This document shows, one piece after another, positions 33,960 to 44,900 of a stretch of DNA of 64,000 nt (position 1 is the stretch's first letter; each line of letters begins with the position of its first letter). The translations under genes and the position numbers were made by a program. The stretch comes from Neoceratodus forsteri. Lineage: Eukaryota > Chordata > Ceratodontiformes > Ceratodontidae. The stretch covers positions 1,090,017,001-1,090,081,000 of the forward strand of contig CM057453.1 of assembly GCA_016271365.2 (NCBI GenBank). Direction: 5' to 3'. The notes under the pieces are model-generated. The model searched no databases and was not told the DNA's origin. It saw only the letters and a list, made by a program, of their open reading frames with translations.

Positions 33960-34640
33960 AATAACTCCAGAAGTAATGCTTTAAAGGAAAACCATCCTCA
34001 TACCTTGTAAATTTTATTTGTTTCCATGTCCACAGTCAACTCTTTTCCTGTAGCTGTTGGAGATATAGTGTTTGCTTTAGATTTTTTTTTTTTTATTGTT
34101 CAAGCTAGTTCCTTGAAACATTCATGGGGGACTCCATGATATGGTTGTTGAAACATCATTGTTCATGAGAGCTGCATTTACATATAAGAACATGATACTA
34201 CAGCACCCATTTATGCCATGTGTCTCTGTGTTGAAATCACAAATATCCTGGGGAAAAAAAACTCTCTGGAAACACACAAATTGAATGCAATTTTAAGGGA
34301 ACCCCTCTGGATTACAACTCGGTTTGCAAAGCTAAACGTGGTATTTCACACCTTGCTGCAGCTTGTTTTATTGAACTCTAATTAAGCAGACAGGCATACT
34401 GTGACGTCTAAAGAGTGCTGACATGTGCTCTCATATGCTAGTGCAGCTCCTGAGGAAGAAGAGATTTCAACAACCACAAAATGGAGACCCCCAGGATAGT
34501 TGCAGGGATTGGAATGAACAGCGAAAATAAACTAAAGCAATAACATATCTGCTTAACAGCTACACAAAAAGAGTTGTCTGTTGACATAGAAACAAATAAA
34601 ATTTACAAGATATGAGGATGTAGTTTTCCTTTAAAGTGAT
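33960..34640. repeat. Foldback FB, outer arm copy and spacer
   Basis: An arm at about 33975-34080 ('cttgtaaattttatttg', 'gtagctgttgg', 'gctttaga') is the inverted counterpart of 34520-34640 and a direct counterpart of 35240-35330. The intervening 430 bp is not recognised. The three-armed layout suggests two overlapping or successive foldback insertions. Confidence 0.7.
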
Positions 34641-35332
34641 TTACCAACTTTCTATTGATTTGCCATCACTCACCTATTCTGATAGCTGATGCTGGTGATA
34701 GTAAGTTGTTAGTTAGTTTTTATAATTTTTTTGCCATTCAGTATTTTAGTGGAAGGAATCGTAGTATGGCCCCAGTGAGGTGGGCAGGCGATCTCTTCCG
34801 CTTCCTGATAGCTCTGTCACGCCTCCACGCTCAGGCACACAATGACGTGTAACCAGAGAGAGCACGGGGTCATGCCCCATTGTAGATAATGGGATTCCAT
34901 TTCAGTAGCATTTTTATACATAATAATGGCCATTTGGAGATTAATGAAGGCCACTGCTCGACTAAAAAGGCTTTTGTTAGTTGAGCGGTGGCCTTCATTA
35001 GTCTCCAAATGGCCATTATTATGTATGAAAATGCCATTGAAATGGAGCCCCATGGACTTCAACAAGGTGTGCCCCCGCACCCTCCCTCCCTTGTCACACA
35101 TCATTATGTGCCTAATGCAGCTACAATCCTTTCCACTAAAATACTGACCCGCAATAAAATTATAAAAACGAACACAAATTACTATCGCCAGCATAAGCTA
35201 TCAGAATAGGTGAGTGGTAAATCAATAGAAAGTTGGTAAATCACTTTAAAGGAAAACTACACCCTCATATCTTGTAAATTTTATTTGCTTCGATGTTAAC
35301 AGGCAACTCCTTTTCATGTAGCTGTTAGTATT
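34553..35332. repeat. Foldback element FB, 780 bp
   Basis: A near-complete long inverted repeat. The left arm starts 'taacagctac' (34554) and the right arm ends 'gtagctgtta' (35319-35328). The centre lies at about 34970 in 'aaaaaggcttttgt', flanked by 'ggccactgctcgacta' and 'tagttgagcggtggcc'. Arms match along almost their whole length; the left has about 65 extra bases near 34770-34835. No transposase is encoded. Transcription through it would form a long hairpin RNA. A diverged relative lies at 56.34-56.64 kb. Confidence 0.88.
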
Positions 35333-37989
35333 TTTGTTAATACTGCATTAAACTGGCTCTTAACTACTGAAACCAAGTGCAGGAAAAGTAATTCATCTTT
35401 GAGGGGAGAGAGAAGTTGGAGAAATCTGGTGCTTTGGAAGTGGAAAGACCCCCCCCCCCCCAAGCTCTCCATTATCATCCCATTAATCAGGGTGCTTGTA
35501 AGTAATGTCTACGCCACTAATGTCCACATTCTTCCTGTCATCCTATTATAAGAACAAATTAAAAGTGCAGTTTTTTATATAAGCGGTGGCTTCAGGCAAG
35601 GGCCAGAACCATTGCATGCCTCAAAAAAATCTGTTCTACCCAAGCTGTGCTCCAGCTTTGACATAAAGTTCAGATTGAAATTCCACCAGTGAGCCCTGTT
35701 GCATAGCTTCTGTGCCACAGTTGCTCTTAATTATTAGAACCACTACTGGATATATATACACACACACATACACACACGTTTTTTAGTTTGGTGAAATGCT
35801 GTATGTTAGTGATGAACCTTTACAGCATTTTTCTTTTGTGCTATCTTCCCTAAACTTCTTTCTGGAAAATCAATTTGTTTTCCTAAGACACATCTTCATT
35901 TCAGCTTCTGGCACATGTTCAGCAACACAATTAGATCAAGGCTGTTGGCATGAACGCTTTGTCTGTTGTGCCTTTTTCTAGTAACTTCAAGATCTCCCAT
36001 ATTTGCTTCTAAGTTGATTTTTAGATATAGGCTCTGGATAATTGCAGAAAGGTTATGCAAGCAACTAATGCTAAGTTTACACTTCAGAGATGCTTCTAAC
36101 ACACTGAGAATCTTGTGCATGTGTTTGCTGATGGTTCTTTAGACATGGTGAGTCATGTAACATTTGAAAGCATGCTATCTTTCTTCAAGCCTAGCAAAGG
36201 CATGTTTAAAGTTTCTTATCAAAGTTGGCCTTTTGTGCTAGAGCAGAGAACTAAGTGTAGTTAAAAAAAATCTGCAGGGTTTGATTCATCCAGACTTGTT
36301 TCACAGGCTAAACATTTTCAAAAACAGTTGGTTCTAAATCTGACTTCCTGCACAAAATATCTTATAGATCCTAAAGTTCTGACTTACCACTTAAAACAAC
36401 AATTAAGACATTCTTCAGCAAAGAATAATCTGATTCCTATGCAGTTTGTGGGCTAGCTGGATGTAGAGTGGGAGACGGGATGGGTTTGAGTAAAGTGGTG
36501 GAGATGACATTGTAATTTCTTTACTTAAACCACTGGTTAACTCACAGGTAACGTGAAGCACCGGAGATGTTTGGAGGCCATTAGTGATTGTTGAAATTGA
36601 TGAGGCTCTCTTTCAAATGGATGTGACGCATATGAAATAAGCAGACCAGTATGATCCCATTTAGAAACTGGGAGACCTACTAAGCAAATCTTGTTGGGGG
36701 CATACATGTGGCCAAGCCTTTTTACTTCATCTTCATGATGGCAGATTGCTTAGTCTGCAAGACATTTTCAATCCAAATGACTTCAGCTCTAGGACTTTTA
36801 CAAGGTATAAAATGTAGGTGTATTTATACAGAACAGGAATTGTATGGGTACCCATAAGCCAAGGAAATACTTGGTAGACCCCTGCCAGATTGATTTATGT
36901 GGTTCTAGTACATCATACTAGGGTGTGATTAAGGTTTTGGGCACTGTACCGAGCAGATGTTAGCTTGGAAGCACTGATTTGTTTTAAAGCTTGAGACTAA
37001 AGCCAGTCTGATGATCTTAGTCATCTTGCCCATAATGCTGTGGCAGTCCACAGATGTCGTCATAGTCTGTGAGAAAGTCCCACTCACTGAAGAGCCTGCT
37101 CATTGTTTTTGTGAAGAAAAGCTTCTAAAGGGTGTGCTTAGCAGAGCAGCTTCCTGTTATTTGGTTAATGGTTGACCTACTTCTATTGCCATATGCTTCC
37201 TGGAATGGACTCAGATATCTGTACTCCAGCAAGACTGGGATAATTGCAGGAGATTCAGAATGTTTTCTGTCTAAAATATGTGAATGTTTGCCAATAATGT
37301 TTTGAAAGAAGTATGGACTTGTTCTTATTCTAGAGTATAAATGATGTCCACAAATGATTTTATTCAGCTTTTAAAAATACTTATGGTTTTCTTGTCTCAG
37401 TTTTTTTTAATTTGTATGAAAGCATGAGTGCATTATTGTACATGAGCTGTATTGCAAAGGATTGCTGTGGCCACATATGGTTTCTTGTGGGCTCTCTTTG
37501 AAAATCAGCTGTTTGTCTCCATGGTGATGTAATGTGACAGTACTGGATGAATATGACAAACAACACTGGCAGTGTTGCCAGTATACCTGCTGCTGTTCAC
37601 GGAGCCTCCTGTTATGACAGTAGTAGCTCGAAAACTCTCATCATGATAGAAAAAGTCACATGAACAACACTGGGCTGGAAGAAGGACTTGACCTGATTGA
37701 ATGCTGCACCTAGCAGTGCAGTCAATTGAGCCCTTATTTGAAATTGATGCCTGTGATAGCAGAGTAGAAAGAGCCTATTGTCCTCAGCTGCATCCACCTA
37801 CCCCTTCTTGCTGGAAATACAATATGTAGCAATCTGCTTTTGGCCTTTTTGTACTGGATGTCCACAGCTGATGAGGATTTAAAACTGGTTTAATGGAAGA
37901 ATGAGTGTGCAGTTGTGTGCTGGGCCAATGTAATAGAAAATCTTTTCAGTTTAAGTTCAAGTGCAATGTCTAAGAGGTAACCAAAATTC
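35333..37989. other. Unassigned sequence
   Basis: No gene or family repeat recognised. Contains a C-run at 35449-35461 and a (TA)/(CA) microsatellite at 35750-35778. Confidence 0.4.
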
Positions 37990-38225
37990 CACTGGAAACT
38001 CAAGCTGTCTATGTAGCTTGTGGTACTTTTGTATCTGGACCACAACAAGGTTTTGGGTTCAAGCAGTACACTGCAGGGCAGTACTAGGTACTGTTGTATT
38101 GTCCTTCAGATGTGATGAGATGAGGTATAAGAGACGACTCCTGCTCGTATCTGGTTGTCCGGGTGTAAGTTAATGATCCCATGACATGCATTAAAAAGAA
38201 TAATGGAATATCCTGGTTGTAGAGG
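37990..38225 (+). mobile_element. tRNA-derived SINE, V-SINE/HE1-like body (copy 1)
   Basis: A B-box-like 'ggttttgggttcaagc' is followed by a degraded central domain: 'tgtccttcagatg', 'gatcccatgaca' and 'ggaatatcctggt'. This order matches the widespread vertebrate SINE body in which a 'rank-and-file' run of GTCTTTCGGATG-, AGATCCCATGG- and GGTGTCCTGG-like blocks recurs. It lacks the 3' tail. Family name is from memory of that body and is tentative. Confidence 0.65.
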
Positions 38226-38257
38226 TTCTGTTGTCCACAGGGGCTGAAGTTTTATTG

Positions 38258-38362
38258 CTACTAGCCAGCAGAGCTAGTGACTGGGAAAATCCATTGGCCC
38301 CTCCCACAGACTTTTCAGCAGGACCAACTGGGGTACTTATCAAAATGTTTCCTTCCCCAGTA
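38258..38362 (-). repeat. Interspersed repeat R3, copy 2 (partial)
   Basis: Reverse complement matches 13.27-13.39 kb: 'aacattttga', 'cagttggtcctgctgaaaagtctgtgg', split here as shorter blocks, then 'ctgctggctagta'. It abuts the 3' tail of the CR1 that starts at 38363. Confidence 0.55.
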
Positions 38363-38499
38363 TATAGAATTTGAGGGCAGAAAATGACTGCTTAGCTCAC
38401 CTAGTCTGCCCAGATGTTCACTACCTATTCTGTCCCCACTGTTCCTACCTGGTCTCTGATCCTCCCACCTCTCTGCCTCTTATAATCTAGCATACCCCT

Positions 38500-39822
38500 T
38501 TGTCTACCTCATGCATGCTTGAAACCCCCCACTGTTCTAGCCTCCACCATTTTTACTGGCAGTCTGTTCCAGGTGTCCACTACCCTTTCAGTGAAGAATT
38601 GTTTCTTCCCATCACTCTTGAATCCCCCCCCCAGCTTCATTGCATGCCTCCCCATCCTGGTGCTCGTTCTCATTTGAAAGACACTCCCCACCAGTACCCT
38701 GTTTCCCCCTTTGAGGTACTTTTCAGGGTTTTAAATAATTGATTAGCAGTTTTTTCTTGGGACAATACTAACTGTACAGAAAGCATTTTTATAGGTTTCC
38801 TAGAAGTATTATGTTTTTTAAACACAGTGAGGCAAGTGCTATGCATTTTCACAATGTTTTAGAACTTTTATGAGCAAAACGCTAATCAATTTTTAGAGTT
38901 AAATAAAACCCTGCTTTTAGGTCTCTATTACACAAGCTCTATCCTCTGTTCTAGGGTCCACATAAGGAGATACCTCAATCTCTGCTTGCAGGGCTTCTTT
39001 TGCAAACATGTACCATTCTACTTGTCCTCCTTTGGACCACCCCCTACACTGTCTATGTCCTTTCTGAGATGTGATCTCCAAAACAGTACTCCAGGTGTGG
39101 CTACAGCGTGGAGCAATATATTGGCAACAAACAGGTCCCTCCTGCTGGAGATACCCCTACCTATGCAATCCAACATCCCACAAACCCTACCTAGTGCCTT
39201 ATCACACTACCCTGCCACCTTGAGGTCCTCAAATATGATAATCCCAAGGTATTTTTCCTGTCTAGTTGCTCGTAATACCTTCCTGCACCATCCTGTACGC
39301 TGCATCAGGGTTTCTGTGCCCTAGGTGTATTATTTTGCACATTTTGGCATTGAACCCCAAATGCCATATTTTTGACAATTTCTCAAGTTTTCCAAGATAC
39401 CTGCAGATTTTTTCCAGTCATTCCTGAGTGTCCACCTTGTTGCAGAATTTGATGTCATTTACAAAAAAGGCATACTTTCCCTTCCAGCCCTTCTGCAGTG
39501 TTATATGAAGATATTGAAGACTGGTCCCAGTACCCCTCTGGTACCCCTGGTTACAGTCTTTCTTTCCGTACTGTTTCCATTAATTTCCCCATCGCTGAAC
39601 TGAGACTGACTGGGCTGGGCTGTAGTTGCCAGCTTTCTCTCTGCTGCTGCTCTTATGCAAGGGAAAATGTCAGCCCTTCTCCAGTCCTCTGGAACATTGC
39701 CTGTTTCTATTGAATTGCTAAACAAGGCTGTCGGTGGGCCAGCTAGAACCTCCCTGAGTTATTTTAGTACCTTGGGGTGAAGGGGGTCTCATAACTTTTT
39801 CCAGTTTTGGGGCTGCAGGTCC
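38500..39822 (-). pseudogene. CR1 reverse transcriptase with internal deletion
   Basis: Minus-strand frame 39501-39725 reads NVPEDWRRADIFP, the conserved EDW block before the RT palm, then jumps almost at once to TRGTRGVLGPVFNIFI, a worn motif B. Motifs in between, including catalytic motif A, are deleted. Downstream are traces of the post-catalytic region and, near 38.5-38.7 kb, KKQFFTERVVDTWNRLPVKMVEA, the CR1 C-terminus. A MITE interrupts the frame at 38724-38913. Confidence 0.88.
38724..38913 (-). mobile_element. MITE-1 copy 2 with 5-bp TSD
   Basis: A 190-bp element with terminal inverted repeats 'cagggtttta' and 'taaaaccctg' and subterminal 'attgattagcagttt' against 'aaacgctaatcaat'. 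It is flanked by 'ctttt' at 38719-38723 and 38914-38918. Removal restores CR1 codons for KYLKGGN. It is homologous, inverted, to 7637-7810. Non-coding; mobilised in trans. Confidence 0.9.
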
Positions 39823-40649
39823 TTTTTATTTATTTATTTGTTGACCGGGTAGTTGCACTGGTCCCGGGATCATTTTCAGGCATGACCTGGGCCAAGGAGA
39901 TGGCACAGGAATACAGCAAATACATAGCATCAACAGACAGTACAAAGCACTGGGTACTCATACATGGGGGATTATACAAGGATGTAAATAAAAGGGGTTA
40001 GATAACACAACTAATAAATACAAAATAGCACTATACTAATAGTCCAGTTTAGTAACAATGTTCTGGCAAGCAGAGCCTGAAATACAAATGAACAGGGTTG
40101 CGTGGTAGACCCGGGGGGGGGGGTTGAGAATGGTTACATGACAAAATCAGCCTGGGGAGCAAGAGCAGAAAATGGTGGACAGTAGGTGCGACCTGAGGAG
40201 AGAGAGTAGAAATGCCATGGGCATGCAAGGGCTCTGAGTGGAAAGGACAGGCTAGTCCAAATGGTTGGGCTGCGGATGAGAACGCCCTCTGGCCTGGCAT
40301 GCAAGTGGAGACTTGTGGACACTCCAGCATGAGATGGAGGTCACAGTTAAACATCTTAGGCTGAAGGAGAGAAGGGAAGTAATAGGATTCTGGATGGTCT
40401 TGTTAATGATGCAAGCCAGGAGGTAGCTATGTCTAGCTTGAGAGGGGGAGCCAACCAGTGGCCAAATAGTGGGTGCAGTGGTGTGTACAGTACAGAGCCA
40501 GAAGGGCAAATCGGCAGATATTGTTATAGATGGTGTTTAATCTTAACAGGTTTGTGGAGGAGGTCTGAGAGTAGATGGGGGAGCAGTAATCCATTAGCGG
40601 GAAGAGGTTACACTGGGCAATGGCAAGACAGGCTTCTGGAGTGAGTACT
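39823..40649 (-). mobile_element. LINE D, L2/Rex1-like 3' fragment
   Basis: A 5'-truncated LINE nested in the CR1. The minus-strand frame reads LTPEACLAIAQCNLFPLMDYCSPIYSQ, SSTNLLRLNTIYNNICRFAL and GWLPLSS, a post-RT C-terminal domain akin to the ILPIFDYGDVVY block of LINE A but of a different family. The 3' end is an A/T-rich 'aataaataaataaa' tail at 39823-39838. Further frames at 40.05-40.35 kb are 3' coding and UTR remnants. Confidence 0.8.
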
Positions 40650-41234
40650 CTTTCCTCTGTAAATTGACCTGTGCCAACCTCCACTACCCCCCACTTCTCT
40701 TTGTTAGCATGTCCCCTCCACTCTCCACTGTGAAGACTAAGCAGAAGTACCTGTTTTAATGTGTCAGCTTTTTCTTGGTCCCTTATGCACAGTTTCCCCC
40801 TTCTGCCCTTCTAATTCTTACTATTCCTACCCTTGTGTTCCTGTTCCCACTTATGTACCTGAAGAAAGTCTTATCTCCTGTAGTGACCCCTGTGCCAATC
40901 CTGTCCTTTGTCTGTACTTTTGCTCCCCTTATCACCTTGCCTGCTTCCTTCTGCCTTGCTAGGTGTAATTCCCTGTCCACCTGTCTCTCTTTTTTTTTTT
41001 TACCTCTTGAATGCAATCTTTTACCACTTTTCCACTTCTTGGGAGAAAAATAATGGTCTCCTTTTCCTTCTGCTTTTGCTCACTTCTTTCACACATAAGT
41101 TAGTCACCTTTGTATGTCTTCCATTATTTTTCCGCACTGCCTGTACCCCTGCCTGGCACTCCTCTTCTCCCCCCTCCCACCTTAGGCAGTTCTGGAGGCA
41201 GTCACCCATTTCTTTAAAATACACTCTCCATTCA
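40650..41234 (-). pseudogene. CR1 ORF2 linker between endonuclease and RT
   Basis: Minus-strand frames read WRVYFKEMGDCLQN, CVKEVSKSRRKRRPLFFSQEVEKW, then ARQKEAGKVIRGAKVQ and FFRYISGNRNTRVG, then QEKADTLKQVLLLSL. This is the basic linker typical of CR1 ORF2, where FFRY is a family landmark. A T-run at 40990-41000 has expanded at one frame break. Confidence 0.85.
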
Positions 41235-42578
41235 CATGTATGCAGATGACACAGTCCTGTATACTTCAGGCCCTTTTCCCTCTGATGTAGAATCCAGCTC
41301 ACAGCTAGGCTTCAATGATGTCCAGCTCTGGTTTCACTCAAATCAACTATTCCTGAACACCAAGAAAACAGTCTCCATGACCTTTGGCACAAGGCAGAGA
41401 CTATCTCGGTTCCCCTCCATAACCATCTTCCATGCCTTGAATGGGACAACGCTGGAGGCTTGCTCCTCCTTTAGATACCTCTGGGTATGGCTTGACCAGC
41501 ACCTTGGTTTTTCTGTACTCACTGAGGCACTCCACAAGAAGTTGCACCCCAAGCTTGGAGTGCTGTACCATAACCGAGGATGCATCCTGTTACCAGCCCT
41601 GTGGGAGATTGTACAGAAAATTATCCTCCCTATCTTTGACTATGGGGATGTAGTCTATTGTGCCACTCCCAAGACTACCCTAACCAGACTGGACACCCTC
41701 TTCCACTCCTTCTGTTGTTTCACCCTTGATGTCTTCCCAACACACACCACTACAACCTCTACCAGGATTTGTACCTCCCCTCACTGCAGGTTAGGAGGTT
41801 GTCCCACTGCGCCAGGCTCATGGCAAAATACTTGACATAGTTCCTAACCCATACCTCTCTGGTGCCCTGTCATCATCTTCCCCCACCTTCGCACTCCCTC
41901 CGAAATTACGACACCTGCTCCCTGAGTGTCTCATATTGGCTACCACTGCAGGACAGGCAGCTTTCTCCTATCGCATGCCTAAGCTGTGGAATTCCCTACC
42001 ACTGGCCATTCGGCAAACCAACTCTGCCCACAGACTAAACCCCCTCCTCAAAGTCTACTTCTGCATCTCCTGTGCATGCACCTAGATGGCTGATGACTCA
42101 AAAAAGTGACTAGTCAGTGATGGTTAACCCCACCGTTGGTGTGCAGCTGTGGTCCAGCAATAAATTGGCTAGCTCACTCCTCCTGGCTATATCCCAACTA
42201 TACACTCTTTAAGGCTATTGTTGTAACCACATTCCTGATAAATATGAACTGTAACTAGTCATTTTAGCGGGTGGGGTACATGCTGTGTTGTTATATTCTG
42301 TGTTGCCCCATGCTCTCTTACCTGACTGTATTCAGTATTTCCTTCTACAGTGCAACAGACTGTCTGTATCTAATTCTCCGGCTGTACTTCTGTACATAAT
42401 GTGATTTGTACTCATGCGTTTCTGATGTATTTATACTCTGTACATACTGTGTTGTAATCAAGCATTTATCTGATGTGTTATGTTCTGTGTTTACTCCCAT
42501 GCTTCCTACCCCGAGGATGCATCTGGAATCGAGCGGTAGTCTGCTTAGTACACCTTCCTGGTAAAATTCTTAAATAAA
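41235..42578 (+). mobile_element. LINE A copy 3, truncated at the RT active site
   Basis: A 5'-truncated LINE A inserted in the minus-strand CR1. It begins at the MYADDT motif and ends with 'gatgcatctggaatcgagcg' and 'ccttcctggtaaaattc' plus an A-rich tail. Host CR1 joins exactly at 41234/42579 to read FWTEWRVYFK, with no target duplication. It proves the uninterrupted form of the site hit by the SINE in copy 1 (SNQLFLNTKKTVS). Confidence 0.93.
41236..42060 (+). pseudogene. LINE A reverse transcriptase C-terminus (copy 3)
   Basis: A 199-codon frame: MYADDTVLYTS at the start (YADD at 41239-41250, intact), DVQLWFHSNQLFLNTKKT, SSFRYLWVWLDQHLGF, then KLHPKLGVLYHNRGC, IILPIFDYGDVVYCATPK. A frameshift at about 41.80 kb precedes the last block (LWNSLPLAIRQ near 41.98 kb). 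The cleanest view of this part of LINE A in the window. Confidence 0.9.
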
Positions 42579-43674
42579 GTCCAGAACACTTGTCCCCATG
42601 TAGTTTGCCTGTGCGCTGGTCTTTATGTTGAAACACACAGTGTGGTGATCACTGGTACCAAGGGGACTGTCCACTGCCACTGTGATGTCTTAAATGATGT
42701 CCCTGTTTTGTAAGCACCAGGTCCAGCACTTCCTCGTCCCTAGTGGGTTCTTTGATTAGCTTCCTGAGAAAAGCCTCTTGTAAGGAGTCAAGGGCCCTGT
42801 CCACACTATGCTTCTGTAACGTTACAGAGGGCTCAAACCGTTACCAAAACGGTTTGCGTTTACATCTGTAACGTTACAGAAGGCATTTTCATAACCGTTT
42901 TTGAAACCACTTATGAGGTGGTTTGAACAACGGTTACGTAAAAACGGTTGTGCCCCTGTGTAACATTACCAGTCATAGTGTGGACGCTGCGAGCATGTAG
43001 TTCAGTATTCCCCCAATGCAAATACCTAACTGCATTGTGGGATAGGTGCAGCTGTAACGTTATAGGCACCCACAAATGTGGACGGGCGCAATGTCCCAAA
43101 CCGCTATCGAGACTGGTTTGCCGCAGTGCTGCATACACTGTAACGGTTCCGTCCGTAACGGTTTGGAACCGTTGTAGACTATAAGTGGTGTAGTGTGGAC
43201 AGGGCCAATGGTAGTTCTGCTCCTTGCCGAAGATGCAGCTGAAAGGCTCCACCTCATATCTGGCAGATTGAAGTAGCCAACTAGCAGTACCTCCCCCTTA
43301 CTTGGTATTCTGATGATGGTGTCCCCAAGTGTGTTATCTGTCTCTTCGCCCTGTGCTGGGGCTCTACCCCTGTACTGATAGTGGATCCAGAGCCTGCTTT
43401 CAAGTTGATCCACAATACTTCCAGCCCCTCCTTTTCCTCTCTGTGTCCCTTTAGCTCCATGGTCTTGATACCTTCCCTTACATATAATATAGCCCCTCCT
43501 CTTTTCCTTCACTCTGTCTTTCCTGAACAAAGAGTAGCCCGGTATGGCCATGTCCCAGTTGTGGTGCTCAATGCACCTTGATTCTGTTATGGGTACTAAA
43601 TCCAGGTTAGCATCTGCCATGATGACTTCCAGGTTTGGAATTTTGTTTCCAGTGCTCCTTGTGTTAGTGCACAT
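42579..43674 (-). pseudogene. CR1 AP endonuclease with nested TIR element
   Basis: Minus-strand frame reads SGNKIPNLEVIMADANLDLV, where VNARSIVNK-type CR1 ORF2 starts are usual, ITESRCIEHHNWDMAIPGYSLFRKDR (the E is the metal ligand), and IPSKGEVLLVGYFNLPDMRW, a worn GDFN block. The rest of the domain lies beyond the insertion at 42579-42791 (EPTRDEEVLDLVL-type sequence). A YRPP block is replaced by LWIHYQYRGRAP. Confidence 0.88.
42792..43205. mobile_element. TIR element with clustered AACGG motifs, 3-bp TSD
   Basis: A 414-bp non-coding element with inverted ends 'gccctgtccacacta'. It is flanked by 'caa' at 42789-42791 and 43206-43208. Its body is dense in 'aacggtt/aaccgtt' and has two 'ctgtaacgttacag' palindromes. 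A 3-bp duplication and this end type fit PIF/Harbinger MITEs, whose second protein is Myb/SANT-like; AACGG resembles a Myb site. The superfamily call is inference. Confidence 0.8.
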
Positions 43675-43879
43675 CAGTTTCCATACCCTTTCCCGCCCCT
43701 TTCTGCTACCCTGCTTCTCCTTCCCATTCCTGTCTGTGTTGTTCCTTAACTCCCCATTTGACCATGGTGTCTTCCCTCCCTAACACTTTATAATCCGGGG
43801 GGTAGGGGGGTTGTTGCCTCCTTTGATCATACCACCTCCCCTCCCATCTAATTTAAATGCTCATGCATGAAGCATTTAA

Positions 43880-44900
43880 ACTTGCCATCAAGGACTGCAG
43901 TCCCTGCAGGCCAGCTCCCCTATAGAGGCCCCTATCCTCCCAGTTTGGTTCCCAGTCCCTGATAAAACCCAAACCTTCCTCCATGCACCATGCTTTCAAA
44001 TTCTTCAAATGTTCTGGTGTAGAGTGTCCTTGCCTCTCCCAGGCTGTACACAGGTAGCACCTCAGAAAAAGCTGTCCTGCGTGTTATCTGCTTGAGGGCT
44101 CCTCCCCAGCTCCCTTAAGTTCCCTTTCACGTCTCCTACCTTCTTTTGTGCTATATCATTTGTCCTAATATGGACAGTGATATAAATCTCCTGCTGTCCT
44201 AGCGATCCGCAAGATTTGCTCTCCATCTCTTCCAGCCAAGGCACCCCCAAGCCCCTCGCATCCCTGTCTGTATCACTCCCCCCCCCCCAACTTCCAGGTT
44301 TGTCCGTCTCACAGTTGAATACCCCACCTGCTGCTACTTCTGCTTTGACTGAAGGCTTCTTATTCCATCCTTGTGGCTTCCACTTCTGAGGACCCCCAAC
44401 TCCTCCCTACCCACAGCGATTGGTACCTCCTCTCGGTTGTCCCTTTTTGCCATTAAGGTGAAGGTGTTCTGTAGTGGTATAGGTGGAGGAGCGTGCACCC
44501 TTCCCACCACCCTCTTGGAGCCTACCATGGTCCATCTGTTCTGCCTCTGTGTAGGCATCCTGTGGGGGAGCAGTGGTAGATTTGGTGGCCCCTGGGCGGG
44601 ACAGAAGGTCCACTGTACCCTTGACAATTTGACCAGGAGTCCAGCAACCTGTGCCTGCAGCCCAGAGAGGTGAGTACATATGAGGCACCACCTCATTCTG
44701 TAGAAGATTTCTGGAAAGACTGCTGCGCTACAGACATTGCACTACACCACTCCAGTGGTTCTTACCTTCTTTTGCATAGTGTCTTTGCAAGGTCGGCTTA
44801 CCCTTCTACCTCCTTCCTACTCCCGTGGTACTTTTGCCTCATCCGTTTGCTTCCCTGAAACTATTTTGTAACCTTACCCTAGATAAGGGGTCTCCTGCTT
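43880..44900 (-). pseudogene. CR1 ORF1 with esterase domain
   Basis: Minus-strand frames show HLSGLQAQVAGLLVKL (a short coiled-coil-like stretch, about 44.64 kb), WTMVGSKRVVGRVHAPP and LQNTFTLM, then GVPWLEEMESKSCGS and ITVHIRTNDIAQKKVGDVKG. VH-x-x-TND is block III of SGNH/GDSL hydrolases, as known in CR1 ORF1; the usual Gly is Arg here. A trace of the final D-x-x-H block (KDTLHQNI) follows at about 44.0 kb. A C-run at 44279-44288 breaks the frame near the nucleophile block. Confidence 0.78.

Larger units (their letters stand above)
38363..44900 (-). mobile_element. Long CR1 with four nested insertions
   Basis: One minus-strand CR1 spread over 6.5 kb. Pieces: 44900-43206 (ORF1 and endonuclease), 42791-42579 (endonuclease end), 41234-40650 (linker), 39822-38914 (RT, internally deleted) and 38718-38363 (C-terminus and 3' UTR with an AT-rich tail). 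Joins across each gap restore recognisable CR1 order, e.g. FWTEWRVYFKEMGD across 42579/41234 and KYLKGGN across 38914/38718. The 5' boundary is approximate. The RT has lost the block between the finger region and motif B. Confidence 0.9.

Noticed and set aside
34553..35332. Palindrome as an assembly artefact
   Set aside because: The arms differ at many positions and one has about 65 extra bases, and a diverged relative exists at 56.4 kb. A recent artefactual inversion would give near-identical arms.
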